A stretch of DNA of 27,276 bases, taken from NCBI GenBank assembly GCA_946886805.1, contig CAMPJM010000005.1, positions 1 through 27,276 of the forward strand, given 5' to 3'. The DNA is from an uncultured Flammeovirgaceae bacterium. Its GTDB lineage: Bacteria; Bacteroidota; Bacteroidia; Cytophagales; Cyclobacteriaceae. Positions within the stretch are counted from its first letter, which is position 1, and the number at the start of each line of letters is the position of its first letter. Position numbers and translations under genes: made by a program. Positions 16,426 to 25,709 of this stretch are shown one piece after another. Below the pieces are notes generated by a model. The model saw nothing but the letters and a program-made list of their open reading frames with translations, was not told the DNA's origin and searched no databases.

Positions 16426-18284
16426 ACTATTTAATTTCGAATAATATCTTCCGGCAGAAAGACATTAAAAATATTGCAAATGAATATGACGTTGAGTCTA
16501 TTAACGTCAGCTCCTTTTCCGTTTTAAGACAAAAAGGGAATCGGATTTATTCAACAAGTTGTTTTTCAGCATTTGTAGACGGATATTTGAGAGACTTAAA
16601 TTTACCACCCGAAGATGTTGAAAAACAAACTGAAAAGGCACTAAATTCTGTTATCGGTCAATGGCCCCTTAACGACGAAACTACAGGATCTTTCTCTTCC
16701 ACTATTATTGATCAGAAACAGGATGAGATAGTTGTGAGTAATGACCCCATCGGTGTTTACCCATTATATTACTTAATTGACGGAGGAAAATTTTATATTT
16801 CAAATAGCATCATCTGGTTGGGAATAATTTCAAAGACGGGAATTGATGAAGTAGGTCTGTTTCAGCGTACGTACTGCCCAGAATTCGCAAATATTGGTTC
16901 AAGAACAATTCTTGAGAATTGTAAACGCCTTTTGCCAGGCGAGTGGATCAAATTCGATAGAAGGGGAAAAAGGTTAGAGGTAAAATATGATAATACCCTA
17001 TACAAGAAAGTGTCTTTCAATGAAGAGGACTCTATATCCCCTAAAGAATATTGGCGATTGTTTAAGAAGGAGATAAAGTATTGTACAGGTAAAAATAATA
17101 ACGTTCACATTGCCTTAAGTGGAGGAATGGACAGCCGGATCCTAATGGGTGCGGTCCCTTCCAATAAGACAATTACTTGTCATACTTATGGAAGAGAAAT
17201 TTATTACGAAACTAAGATTGCTAAAAGAATAGCTGAAATAAGGCATGCCCAATTCCGGCACTATTCGCGACCAGAACTTAATTTTCCGTCCGAAAGAATC
17301 CTGAAGAAGCACACATTAAATACAGAAGCGGTTTTTTTGTGTAGTTGGTTAGAAATTCTGGAAGCACAAAAATCGCGAAATCGAAATCTTCTCTTGTTAG
17401 GCGACATGACCGAATCCCTCCAGGGAAGAAATTTGAACGTTGGAAAAACTTTCAGGACATTCTGGAATTATCATATCAGGCAGAATAAATTTAATTTTGT
17501 GAAAAATAATGCTCATGATCTTAACGAGTGGAAGAACAAACTTAGAGGTGCCTATATTAGACTAGTATCAGAAGTACATGTTCATAGGATAAACGCAAAT
17601 CTTTCAGAAGAGACCTTGCGAAAAGAAATCATAAAAGATTTAGAGGATATATTTCAGAGGATAGATTCACATCACCTGCCTATTCTGGAGCTTAATCAGG
17701 AGCTTTTTTCCTGGTTCACACACGCCAGGAATCCGATGGGAAAACAAATCCTTCAAATGAATTCCGTGTTTGAATGTTTTTGTCCTTCCATGTCCATTCA
17801 AATTTTGCGCCTCACCAGTAATATTCATCCGATTCGCAGGATGAACGGAAAATTTATGAAATCACTTTTTTCATCCATAGAAGAGTTAAAACCTTTTGGT
17901 AAAATACCTACCAGTCAAATTCCGTTCATTCCTTATAATTATCCCGATGCATTTAGGGTGCCGATATGGTTTTTTAGGTCTAGAATCGATCGTTACTTAA
18001 TAAGGAGCATTATGAAGTCTAAGAAATCTGATAGGAGGTACAGACTGTTACCATCCTATAATTGGGTTGAGGTATACCAAAATCCCAGTTTGGAAAAAAA
18101 CTTGAGATCCTATTTTGAAAGAAATCAGTTGGGTGAAAAGTATACTCAAAGTATAATACAAGGTGCTTTGTCTCGAAGAAATTTAGATGTTTGGCCGCTT
18201 ACCAACGTGAATATTATTAATGCAGCAGCATTAAATACCGAATTAAATATGATTTGTACTTTAAGAAATATAGGTGCAGTTTAG
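16422..18284 (+). CDS. Asparagine-synthase-like protein without N-terminal glutaminase Cys
   Basis: 620 residues with AsnB architecture. The N-terminal ~190 residues resemble a class II amidotransferase domain (FVDGYLRDLN, DPIGVYPLYYL, CKRLLPGEWIKF). The C-terminal part is an ATP-pyrophosphatase synthetase domain with the intact PP-loop LSGGMDSRI (S233-G-G-M-D-S238). Residue 2 is Asn, not the catalytic Cys of true glutaminases, so it probably cannot hydrolyse glutamine and may use ammonia or do other chemistry. In polysaccharide clusters, relatives such as WbpS are thought to amidate uronic acids. The start is ATG 16422, which overlaps the upstream stop and has AGGAGG 12 bases before it; a longer in-frame ORF from 16353 adds only non-homologous residues. 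Reaction not certain. Confidence 0.82.
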   Translation: MNYLISNNIFRQKDIKNIANEYDVESINVSSFSVLRQKGNRIYSTSCFSAFVDGYLRDLNLPPEDVEKQTEKALNSVIGQWPLNDETTGSFSSTIIDQKQDEIVVSNDPIGVYPLYYLIDGGKFYISNSIIWLGIISKTGIDEVGLFQRTYCPEFANIGSRTILENCKRLLPGEWIKFDRRGKRLEVKYDNTLYKKVSFNEEDSISPKEYWRLFKKEIKYCTGKNNNVHIALSGGMDSRILMGAVPSNKTITCHTYGREIYYETKIAKRIAEIRHAQFRHYSRPELNFPSERILKKHTLNTEAVFLCSWLEILEAQKSRNRNLLLLGDMTESLQGRNLNVGKTFRTFWNYHIRQNKFNFVKNNAHDLNEWKNKLRGAYIRLVSEVHVHRINANLSEETLRKEIIKDLEDIFQRIDSHHLPILELNQELFSWFTHARNPMGKQILQMNSVFECFCPSMSIQILRLTSNIHPIRRMNGKFMKSLFSSIEELKPFGKIPTSQIPFIPYNYPDAFRVPIWFFRSRIDRYLIRSIMKSKKSDRRYRLLPSYNWVEVYQNPSLEKNLRSYFERNQLGEKYTQSIIQGALSRRNLDVWPLTNVNIINAAALNTELNMICTLRNIGAV

Positions 18285-19257
18285 TCTAATCATTTGTACA
18301 CGTGACAGAAGTGAAGCCCTTGCTCGCCTATTGAATTCGGTGAATAAGCAAACATTATATCCCAATGAGATTCTGGTTATTGATTCATCTTCAAATGAGG
18401 ATACCGAACAATTGGATTTACCCAAGAAGTATTTCAATTTAAAATACTTCAGAGTAGGGAGGGATAATAGTGGACTAACGCGGCAAAGAAACTACGGAAT
18501 TGAGAAGAGCTGCAAAAACTCTGAACTGATTTGTTTTTTAGATGATGATATAGTCCTGGAACCCAATTACTTCAAGGAATTAATTACAACCTATTTAGAT
18601 TTACCTGATGCCATAGCGGTAGGTGGTTGGATTAAGGATGAAACTAAATGGAAGGCAGTTACAAGTGATTATAAACCCTCCTTCGATGAATTTTTGATCG
18701 ACGGATATGTTCGAACATTGGGTCGGCGGAACGTCATAAGAAAGAGTCTGAGGCTTTTATCTACTAAGCCGCCTGGTTTTATGCCAGAATTTTCTCATGG
18801 TTTTTCCACTGGATATTTGCCGCCCTCAGGAAATATTTACAGAGTTGAATATTTTATGGGAGGTGTTTCATCCTACCGTCGTAAGCTTTTTGACCATATA
18901 GAATTTTCCCCCTATTTTGAAGGCTATGGATTATATGAAGATATGGACTTCTGTCTGCGAGCTTCTAAAATCGGAAAATTGTATGTTAACACAGCGGCCC
19001 AGGTATGGCACTTGCATGAACAAAGGGGAAGACCCAATGACTTTAACTATGGCAGGATGGTAATAGAAAATGGATATTATGTTTGGAAGATAAAATATCC
19101 CAAATCTGGTTTCTCTTCTAAATTTAAGTACTTTTCCATAAATATTCTTCTAATGGTTCTGAGATTTATAAACGGTATTGGCGGGAATAAGGGGGGATTT
19201 CGGGATGCCATAGGTAGGTGTCTGGGATTATTCAAAGTCCTTATTCTGAAGAGTTAG
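18274..19257 (+). CDS. Glycosyltransferase family 2
   Basis: GT-A enzyme of 327 residues. FSLIICTRDRSEALARLL opens the domain, then LVIDSSSNEDT, a GLTRQRNYGIE segment and the metal site F-L-D90-D-D92-I. Later, GGVSSYRRKLFDHIEF and GYGLYEDMDFCLRASKIGK carry the acidic pair and the conserved gate region. The resemblance to the GT2 half of the 14845 gene (R-x-R-N, DDD, GYGEDLDF) suggests the two are distant paralogues. The GTG start at 18274 overlaps the upstream gene by 11 bases; the first beta-strand begins at residue 3, leaving no room for a later start. Substrate unknown. Confidence 0.88.
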   Translation: MQFSLIICTRDRSEALARLLNSVNKQTLYPNEILVIDSSSNEDTEQLDLPKKYFNLKYFRVGRDNSGLTRQRNYGIEKSCKNSELICFLDDDIVLEPNYFKELITTYLDLPDAIAVGGWIKDETKWKAVTSDYKPSFDEFLIDGYVRTLGRRNVIRKSLRLLSTKPPGFMPEFSHGFSTGYLPPSGNIYRVEYFMGGVSSYRRKLFDHIEFSPYFEGYGLYEDMDFCLRASKIGKLYVNTAAQVWHLHEQRGRPNDFNYGRMVIENGYYVWKIKYPKSGFSSKFKYFSINILLMVLRFINGIGGNKGGFRDAIGRCLGLFKVLILKS

Positions 19258-19272
19258 GATGATGAAGAATAT

Positions 19273-20055
19273 ATGAATTTGGTTTGGAATACAAGATATA
19301 ATGGTATGAATAATGGGGAGAGCACGACCATTTTACTGATGACGGCTACAGTTAATCCCAACAGCTCTGATATTCTTGCCGTTAAAGATCCAGAGGTAAG
19401 AAAAGGACATTATCTAGACGCCATTTCTTATTATCTTGAAAAAACAAATTATAAAATAGTTTTCACTGAGAATTCCGGAACCTCTTTAAAGCCACATTTT
19501 GTCAACCAAAACCGAATAGAATTTCTCACTTATGTTTCACCCTTCACCGTGCCTGAAAGAAGTAAGGGGTGGAAGGAATTAGAGATTATTGACTACAGTA
19601 TTAAAAATTCATTTTTTATCCAATCTGCGTCTGCTGTCTTGAAAGTTACAGGAAGGTTAAAGTTGTTGAACATTAGTGAAATTGAAAAACAAGAAAAATA
19701 CCTTCGGCCATTTAAAACGAGTTACGTTTTATGTAACATATTCAAGGCATACAAAATGGATTCGAGGTGTTTCCTATTTACCTTAGATTTTTGGCCCATA
19801 TTGCATAAAAATGGCCAAGAGATCGATGTAAATTATTCTTTTGAACGAGCACTTTGGAAAGCAATCTGTGAATATGATATTTTCCTTAATGGCCATTATA
19901 AACAGTTCAACCGCCCTTCTAGAATAGAAGGTATCAGTGGTGGATTGGGCATTTCTTATCAACAGGGAATTCTTTTGACCGTAATTAAAATTGTCAGACA
20001 TGTATTCATGGTTCCTCTTATTTACAACAGGTTGCGGAACCAGAATTCACAATAA
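19273..20055 (+). CDS. Unrecognised cluster protein, possibly a glycosyltransferase
   Basis: 260 residues, not confidently recognised. Visible features are ILLMTATVNPNSSD near the N-terminus, KGWKELEIIDYSIKNSFF around residue 95-112, VLKVTGRLKLLNI around 121-133 and RALWKAICEYDIFLNGHYKQF near 195-215. A KG..E..IDY..KN element followed by KVTGR recurs, from memory, in hypothetical proteins of surface-polysaccharide loci, so a small glycosyltransferase is a fair guess. There is no signal peptide; the hydrophobic stretch near the end (HVFMVPLIYN) is short. The start may be ATG 19273 or ATG 19306. It sits 15 bases after a GT2 gene and 35 before a GT4 gene. Confidence 0.6.
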   Translation: MNLVWNTRYNGMNNGESTTILLMTATVNPNSSDILAVKDPEVRKGHYLDAISYYLEKTNYKIVFTENSGTSLKPHFVNQNRIEFLTYVSPFTVPERSKGWKELEIIDYSIKNSFFIQSASAVLKVTGRLKLLNISEIEKQEKYLRPFKTSYVLCNIFKAYKMDSRCFLFTLDFWPILHKNGQEIDVNYSFERALWKAICEYDIFLNGHYKQFNRPSRIEGISGGLGISYQQGILLTVIKIVRHVFMVPLIYNRLRNQNSQ

Positions 20056-20090
20056 GAATCAGTAAAATTATATCTTAAATTTATAAAGCT

Positions 20091-21176
20091 ATGTCTGATG
20101 AGAGAAAGCTCATTAAAACAATATTTATTGCTTTTACTCTTAAAGAGTCCTCAGTGGCAGATTTTTGTATAGCAGTGGCAAACTATCTTTCCCGAAATTG
20201 TAAGGTCGTAATTTTCAGTCATGCGAATGAGAATCATGGATTTCTTATATCTGAATCAGTGACAGTCCTGAGATGGCCATCGAAGAGGCCAACCCGCCTA
20301 AAGGATTTGCTTTTTTTGATGAAACAGATCAGAATTTTTAAGCCACAGATTCTGATCGCAAATTTTGCAGCGGTGAATATCTTCCTACTCGGAGGTTTTT
20401 TGAGCGGAATCAAACACCGAATTGCCTGGTATCATACATTGACCACTCAATTGGAATATAGTAACCTGCGGAGAGTTCGGAAGGCACTTTTATACCGAAT
20501 GGCGACTAAGCTTGTCGCAAATTCACAGGCAGGGAAAGTGGATTTAATGAAATCCTTCTATGTTTCTGATAACAAAATTGAGGTATTGAATAATGCTGTT
20601 AGGTACCCTTTGTACCAAAGTCGGGTAGATCAAAACAAAATAGTTTTTGCAGGAAGACTTCATCAAGTGAAAGGAATCGAAGTCCTCATAAGAGCCTTAT
20701 CCACGGTTAGAAAAGAATTTGGAAAGGTGAAGCTAATAATCATTGGCGAAGATGAAGGTTCAGGAGAATATAAGAAACTTAAAATCTTGGAAAGGGAACT
20801 AAGTTTGGAAGGAAACATAAACTTTACTGGAAATCGGTCGAGAAATTTTGTTCTCGAGGAGTTTTCTTCCGCTTACTGTACTGTTGTACCATCCTTTTTT
20901 GAGGCCTTTGGCTATGTGGTGATAGAAAGTTTTTCAGTACGCACTCCGGTTATTGGGTCAAATACTACAGGAATTTCGGAAATTATAAGGGATAATGTTG
21001 ATGGGTTTCTTTTCAGACCCGGAGATCATGACCACTTAGCAGAGAAAATAATCTGCTTGTTAAAAGATAGAAGTCTAAGAAACAGAATGGCGGAAAATTG
21101 TCACAGGCGATTCATACAGAATTATGAACTAAATAAAATAGCAAAACAATTTGCCACTAGTCTTCAAAATTATTAG
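20091..21176 (+). CDS. Glycosyltransferase family 4
   Basis: 361-residue GT-B enzyme. The acceptor-side domain includes QIRIFKPQILIANFAAVNIF, IAWYHTLTTQLEY and LVANSQAGKVDLMKSFYV. The donor domain starts with VFAGRLHQVKG (residues 185-195), where R189 and K194 are the usual phosphate-binding residues. The retaining-GT4 motif E271-AFGYVVIE279 follows, then SNTTGISEII. All expected residues are present. The start is ATG 20091, 35 bases after the preceding stop. Donor specificity cannot be read. Confidence 0.92.
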   Translation: MSDERKLIKTIFIAFTLKESSVADFCIAVANYLSRNCKVVIFSHANENHGFLISESVTVLRWPSKRPTRLKDLLFLMKQIRIFKPQILIANFAAVNIFLLGGFLSGIKHRIAWYHTLTTQLEYSNLRRVRKALLYRMATKLVANSQAGKVDLMKSFYVSDNKIEVLNNAVRYPLYQSRVDQNKIVFAGRLHQVKGIEVLIRALSTVRKEFGKVKLIIIGEDEGSGEYKKLKILERELSLEGNINFTGNRSRNFVLEEFSSAYCTVVPSFFEAFGYVVIESFSVRTPVIGSNTTGISEIIRDNVDGFLFRPGDHDHLAEKIICLLKDRSLRNRMAENCHRRFIQNYELNKIAKQFATSLQNY

Positions 21177-21198
21177 ACAAGCTTGTACATTAGGTGAA

Positions 21199-22002
21199 AT
21201 GGATTACGAACAAAAAAGAATTAATGAGCGTCAAAAGGAATTTTACCATTCTTTCAAAAAGAACAAACCGACTCGGCTTTGGTATTGGGTAAGAAACGGA
21301 ATTCTTACTGATTTTCGAAAATCTGTGGGGATTGAGAAATTCGTCGTAGAACAGCACTATGACTGGATTGGAAATGTCAGGGGGAAGAAAGTTCTGGATT
21401 TGGGATGTTATGAAGGGAATTCCTTGAGTATGTTTTTGGCAGAAAATGCTTCTGAGTATGTGGCCATTGATCTAAGTGAGCAAGCAATAGAACATTTTCA
21501 AAAAAGATTGAAAAAAATATCTACGGCAAACGCAATTGCAGTAGATTTTCTTTCCGATGATTTTAGAGAAAAGGATTTTGACCTTATTTATGCCTATGGA
21601 GTACTTCACCATTTTAGAAGTACAAGGATATTGATCTCAAAATTGAACGAGAAACTTTCTCCCAGAGGGAGGATAATCAGTTATGATCCCACTTCTACAA
21701 GCATTACGATCTGGTTTTTAAGAGCTCTATATAGGCCATTCCAAACTGACAGAGATTGGGAATGGCCCTTTACGAGATCAACTATTAAGGATTTCGAAGA
21801 AGCATTTACAATTATAGATAAGAGAGGCGCTTTGGGAAAATCGAAATGGTTTTTTCTTCTAAATTTTCTGCCGTATTCTCAGAAAAAGAAAAAAGAGGTG
21901 TGGAAAAAATGGCACGAGGAGGACTGGGAAAAATCAAGAACTTCAAGAGGAAGATTTCTGCGTTGTATGCAGGTAAGTTTGCTAATGGAGAAAAAGGAAT
22001 AA
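21199..22002 (+). CDS. SAM-dependent class I methyltransferase
   Basis: 267-residue methyltransferase of the Methyltransf_11/25 kind. Motif I is VLDLGCYEGNSLSMFL (residues 65-80), strand 2 ends in VAIDLSEQAI, and motif III region is FDLIYAYGVLHHF, with a post-motif LSPRGRIISYDPT. The start ATG 21199 is preferred because AGGTGA lies just upstream and it follows the GT4 stop by 22 bases; an in-frame TTG at 21151 would add 16 residues overlapping that gene. It is the second methyltransferase of the cluster and shares little sequence with the one at 12773. A sugar or nucleotide-sugar substrate is inferred from its neighbours. Confidence 0.87.
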   Translation: MDYEQKRINERQKEFYHSFKKNKPTRLWYWVRNGILTDFRKSVGIEKFVVEQHYDWIGNVRGKKVLDLGCYEGNSLSMFLAENASEYVAIDLSEQAIEHFQKRLKKISTANAIAVDFLSDDFREKDFDLIYAYGVLHHFRSTRILISKLNEKLSPRGRIISYDPTSTSITIWFLRALYRPFQTDRDWEWPFTRSTIKDFEEAFTIIDKRGALGKSKWFFLLNFLPYSQKKKKEVWKKWHEEDWEKSRTSRGRFLRCMQVSLLMEKKE

Positions 22003-23220
22003 ATGAGATTTGCTATTTTCACTCATGTAGAACATTTCCAGAAGGACGGAAGATTTTTTTCTTATTCTCCATATGTGAGAGAAATGAATCTGTGGCTAAA
22101 AAACGTAAGTGAAGTACATATTGTTGCTCCTTTGTCATCGGAAGAAGACTCGCGTCAATCTTCTTATAGTCGTAAGGACATTGTGATTCATAATGTACCT
22201 TCATTCCATTTCCTAAACTTTGGAGAATCTTTACGATCCTTTTTTCTCATTCCAGGTATTATTTATGCCATTTTAAAGACTATGAAGCAAGCAGATTATC
22301 TGCATCTACGGTGTCCTGGAAACATAGGTCTTTTAGCTTGTTTTGCTCAAATTTTTTTTCCCAAGAAACCAAAATCTGCCAAGTATGCTGGTAATTGGGA
22401 TCCTCAGGCAAAACAACCTTGGACATACAGACTTCAAAAATGGATATTGTGCAATACATTCTTAACGCGCAATATGCGGGTCCTTGTTTACGGTAAATGG
22501 CCAGGGCAACCGAAACACGTAAAAACCTGTTTTACGGCAAGTTTTTCAGAAAGGGAGATAAACCGGGTTAAAGCTAAAAAATTCCAGAATCCCTTTATTT
22601 TTTTATTCGTTGGAAATCTTTTGAAGGGAAAAAGACCACTGAAGGCTATTCAAATCATTGAAGGTCTAGGTTTGGGAACGAACGTTCAGCTTCGTATATA
22701 TGGAGAAGGGCCAGAAAGGAAAAGGCTAGAAAATTATATTATCAATAAAAATCTAGGGGATTACATAGAGTTAAAAGGTAGTTGCACTCTGGAAAATTTG
22801 AAGAAAGTGTATCAAGAGGCTCACTTTGTTATTTTACCTTCGATGTCAGAAGGATGGCCCAAAGCCATAGCCGAAGGGATGTTTTGGGGTTGTATTCCAA
22901 TTGCTTCCCCAGTAAGTTGTTTGCCTTGGATTCTCGGTTACGGCAGTCGAGGAATTTTATTAGAGAACCCAACCGCTGACCAAAGGACGAGTAAACTTGG
23001 ATCCCAAGATGGGGATATTAAAGTACCACGTCCATCAACCTCGGAAACACTAAGAAGTGTTATAAATGAGCCCGAAAGAATGCAAAGCATGTCTATTGAA
23101 GCAAAGAAATGGAGTCAGCAGTTCACATTGGAAAGGTTCGACATTGCCATCCAAAGAATGTTGAATGAACAAGGGAAAGCTATACATTATTCATCAAGAA
23201 GGGTAGAAGGTAATAAATGA
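22003..23220 (+). CDS. Glycosyltransferase family 4
   Basis: 405-residue GT-B enzyme. It starts MRFAIFTHVEHFQKDGRFF and contains ADYLHLRCPGNIGLLACFAQ and KYAGNWDPQAKQPWTYRLQK in the acceptor-side domain. The donor domain has FLFVGNLLKGKRPLKAIQII (about residues 201-220) and E283-GWPKAIAE291, the E-x7-E signature. Residues about 317-345 (ENPTADQRTSKLGSQDGDIK) form a linker longer than usual for the family. The ATG directly abuts the preceding TAA, and the stop overlaps the next start as ATGA, so translation of three genes is linked. Substrate unknown. Confidence 0.9.
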   Translation: MRFAIFTHVEHFQKDGRFFSYSPYVREMNLWLKNVSEVHIVAPLSSEEDSRQSSYSRKDIVIHNVPSFHFLNFGESLRSFFLIPGIIYAILKTMKQADYLHLRCPGNIGLLACFAQIFFPKKPKSAKYAGNWDPQAKQPWTYRLQKWILCNTFLTRNMRVLVYGKWPGQPKHVKTCFTASFSEREINRVKAKKFQNPFIFLFVGNLLKGKRPLKAIQIIEGLGLGTNVQLRIYGEGPERKRLENYIINKNLGDYIELKGSCTLENLKKVYQEAHFVILPSMSEGWPKAIAEGMFWGCIPIASPVSCLPWILGYGSRGILLENPTADQRTSKLGSQDGDIKVPRPSTSETLRSVINEPERMQSMSIEAKKWSQQFTLERFDIAIQRMLNEQGKAIHYSSRRVEGNK

Positions 23221-24302
23221 AGACACTTCAGCTAATTGATTCCCTAAGAATTGGAGGTGCGGAAAAAATGGCTCTTAGCTATGCGAACGCCCTGTCCAAA
23301 CGTATAGATGCTTCTTATCTCTGCTGCACCAGAAAAGAAGGTTTACTGAAAAAGCAGCTTTTATCCGAAGTCCATTTTCTATTTTTAGAGAAAAGAATGA
23401 TACTAGATTTGAGGGCATTTTTGATGTTACGTAAATTTGTCAAAGAGAACCACATATCTATTGTTCAAGCTCATAGTAGTTCCTGGTTTTTGGCTGTGCT
23501 TCTAAAGGTAAGTTTACCACAAATTCATGTTGTATGGCATGATCACTATGGTAAAAGATTGGAAAAAAGAAAAATAGGTCTTTTAAATTTAGGCTCATTT
23601 TTTTTTGATGGTATAATTTCTGTTAATCAAGATCTCTATTACTGGGCGTATTCCAGACTCAGGTGTAAAAAAATAAGATTGGTACCAAATTTTTTACAGG
23701 ATAAGGAAATGACCTGTGAAATGGAAAAAGGATTTTTGTCAGACTTTTCTGAGGAAAGATTCAACATAATTTGTACAGCAAATTTGAGGCCTCAAAAAGA
23801 CCATCTGAATCTAATAAAAGCGTTTATTATTTTTTCTAGAAATAAGAAGGGAGTTCGTCTTCACTTGGCAGGTAAGGATTGGAACGATGAATACTCGAGG
23901 GAAATACAAGATTTTATAAAGTGTCATAGTCTGGAAGAAAAGGTGATATTACTTGGAGAAGTACAGGGAATTTGTTCTTACCTTTCTTATTTTGACATAG
24001 GAGTTCTCTCTTCGGTGTCGGAAGGATTACCAGTTTCCGTACTTGAGTATGGTAGAGCTGGTTTACCTGTGATCTGCACAGAGGTGGGTGAATGTAAGGA
24101 AGTGATTGGAGAAGACGGAATATTGGTGCCTCCAAGAAACCCGGAAAAGTTTGCTGAAGCGATGGAACTTTATTTTGAAAACCAACCATTAAGGAAAGAC
24201 TGCGCCACGAGGCTCCAGAAGAAAATAATGGACAGATATTCAGAAGAAGCCATAGTTCCAGCTGTCATTTCTTTTTTTAAGGAATTGGTCACCAGTAGGT
24301 AA
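23217..24302 (+). CDS. Glycosyltransferase family 4
   Basis: 361-residue GT4 enzyme with the classic opening LQLIDSLRIGGAEKMALSYA (glycine-rich acceptor-side loop), then IVQAHSSSWFLAVLLKV and VVWHDHYGKR. The donor domain begins around ICTANLRPQKDHLNLIKAF, with the E-x7-E motif E269-GLPVSVLE277 followed by YGRAGLPVICTEVGECKEV. All expected GT4 features are intact. It overlaps the upstream gene (ATGA) and is followed after 21 bases by the polymerase/ligase gene. Which sugar it adds is not determinable. Confidence 0.92.
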   Translation: MKTLQLIDSLRIGGAEKMALSYANALSKRIDASYLCCTRKEGLLKKQLLSEVHFLFLEKRMILDLRAFLMLRKFVKENHISIVQAHSSSWFLAVLLKVSLPQIHVVWHDHYGKRLEKRKIGLLNLGSFFFDGIISVNQDLYYWAYSRLRCKKIRLVPNFLQDKEMTCEMEKGFLSDFSEERFNIICTANLRPQKDHLNLIKAFIIFSRNKKGVRLHLAGKDWNDEYSREIQDFIKCHSLEEKVILLGEVQGICSYLSYFDIGVLSSVSEGLPVSVLEYGRAGLPVICTEVGECKEVIGEDGILVPPRNPEKFAEAMELYFENQPLRKDCATRLQKKIMDRYSEEAIVPAVISFFKELVTSR

Positions 24303-24323
24303 CTATATACCCTTTAGAGCCTA

Positions 24324-25709
24324 ATGAAATTGAAGCTTTCCATAAAATCTATACATCATTCTCAAGCGGTTGAGAAATCTGTAAATCACGAATATATAAA
24401 GCTCCTGATTCTTCACGTTGCAATCGCTTACGGAATTTATTTACATGAGGGTCTAGCGGATATTTACTTTTTTACTGTTGTTGGGTATTTTCTCTTTATC
24501 ACTTTTCAAAATCAAAATAGAAATAATGAGGCATTATGGGGAGCGGCCTATATCTCAGGGGCAGAGGTTTTTTGGAGGATGACTGACGCGCTTATCTTCT
24601 ATGAAACGGGAAAATATGGTGTTATTGTTTTTCTAACCATAGGTCTTATTTTTAAGGGTGCCTCTGTTAAAACTGCCTCTTATTGGGTATATCTGCTTAT
24701 CCTTTTTCCAGGTATTGTAATCGCTTCCATGGCTCTAGATTATGATATAGAATTTAGAAAAGCAATTGCTTTTAATCTCAGTGGTCCAGTCTGTCTTGGG
24801 GTTTCTGCTGTTTACTGTTATTATAAAAAAATCACTCGCCTGCAAATAGAAAAGGTAGTCGTCATGTTGTTACTCCCTTTACTCGCGACAATGTTTTACC
24901 TTTACTTTTACACACCTACCTTACAGGAATCTTTAGTCACCTTGAGTGGAAATTATATAGCTACTGCTGGTTATGGTCCTAATCAAATTTCTACGATTTT
25001 CGGACTAGGATTTTTCCTGTTAATTACAAGACTATTCGTTATAAGGAGTAAGATGATAAACATTATAGATTTCATCTTACTCGGGATGATGGCCTATAGG
25101 GCTATCGTGACATTCTCAAGAGGAGGAGTATTGGGAGGTCTTGTTTGTACTGCTGCCTTTATTATAATTCTCTTTTACTTACAAGGTGATAAAGGAAGGC
25201 TGAGGATGCGGATCAAAATGATGATAATTTCTGCAATTGTATTTCTCAGCTGGCTATATTCAACAATTCGGACAGGTGGGCTTATAATTTACCGTTACAC
25301 AAACCGAAATGCTTCAGGTGATGTAAAAGAGGATTTTACTACAGGAAGAATAGGACTAATTGAAACTTCTTTGGAGGGTTTTTATCATAATCCAGTACTA
25401 GGACTCGGGGTGGGGAAAGGATACGACTTTCGACAAGAGCAATTAGGTATCAATATCGCTTCCCACAATGAATTTAGTAGACTTTTATCTGAGCATGGTC
25501 TCCTTGGGGTAATAGCCATTCTAATTCTTATATTTGTGCCGGTATTGTTCTGGATTAAGTTCAAAAATAACTACTATTTTCTTGGTTTTATGGCTTTCTG
25601 GTTTCTTACGGTTAGTCATTCTGCCATGAGAATTGCATTGCCTGCCTTTATTTATGGACTTGCCCTATTGTACATAGTTGATGAAAAAAAGAATATTATA
25701 CATAGGTAA
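24324..25709 (+). CDS. O-antigen polymerase/ligase family membrane protein (Wzy/WaaL type)
   Basis: 461-residue integral membrane protein with about ten or more hydrophobic segments (for example YIKLLILHVAIAYGIYL, IAVIVFLTIGLIF-type, VVVMLLLPLLATMFYLYFY, GVIAILILIFVPVLFWI). The large periplasmic loop before the last helices holds the Wzy_C-like signature: GFYHNPVLGLGVGKGY and then ASHNEFSRLLSEHGLLGV. This family polymerises lipid-linked repeat units or ligates glycans at the periplasmic face of the inner membrane. As the only such protein in a capsule-like cluster, it is more likely the repeat-unit polymerase (Wzy) than a ligase, but sequence cannot separate them. Its 3' end overlaps the next gene by 29 bases. 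Confidence 0.85.
   Translation: MKLKLSIKSIHHSQAVEKSVNHEYIKLLILHVAIAYGIYLHEGLADIYFFTVVGYFLFITFQNQNRNNEALWGAAYISGAEVFWRMTDALIFYETGKYGVIVFLTIGLIFKGASVKTASYWVYLLILFPGIVIASMALDYDIEFRKAIAFNLSGPVCLGVSAVYCYYKKITRLQIEKVVVMLLLPLLATMFYLYFYTPTLQESLVTLSGNYIATAGYGPNQISTIFGLGFFLLITRLFVIRSKMINIIDFILLGMMAYRAIVTFSRGGVLGGLVCTAAFIIILFYLQGDKGRLRMRIKMMIISAIVFLSWLYSTIRTGGLIIYRYTNRNASGDVKEDFTTGRIGLIETSLEGFYHNPVLGLGVGKGYDFRQEQLGINIASHNEFSRLLSEHGLLGVIAILILIFVPVLFWIKFKNNYYFLGFMAFWFLTVSHSAMRIALPAFIYGLALLYIVDEKKNIIHR

Noticed and set aside
21846..22112. 88-codon plus-strand ORF overlapping the methyltransferase/GT4 junction
   Set aside because: Out of frame with two strongly supported genes and rich in Lys/Ser/Phe with no domain.
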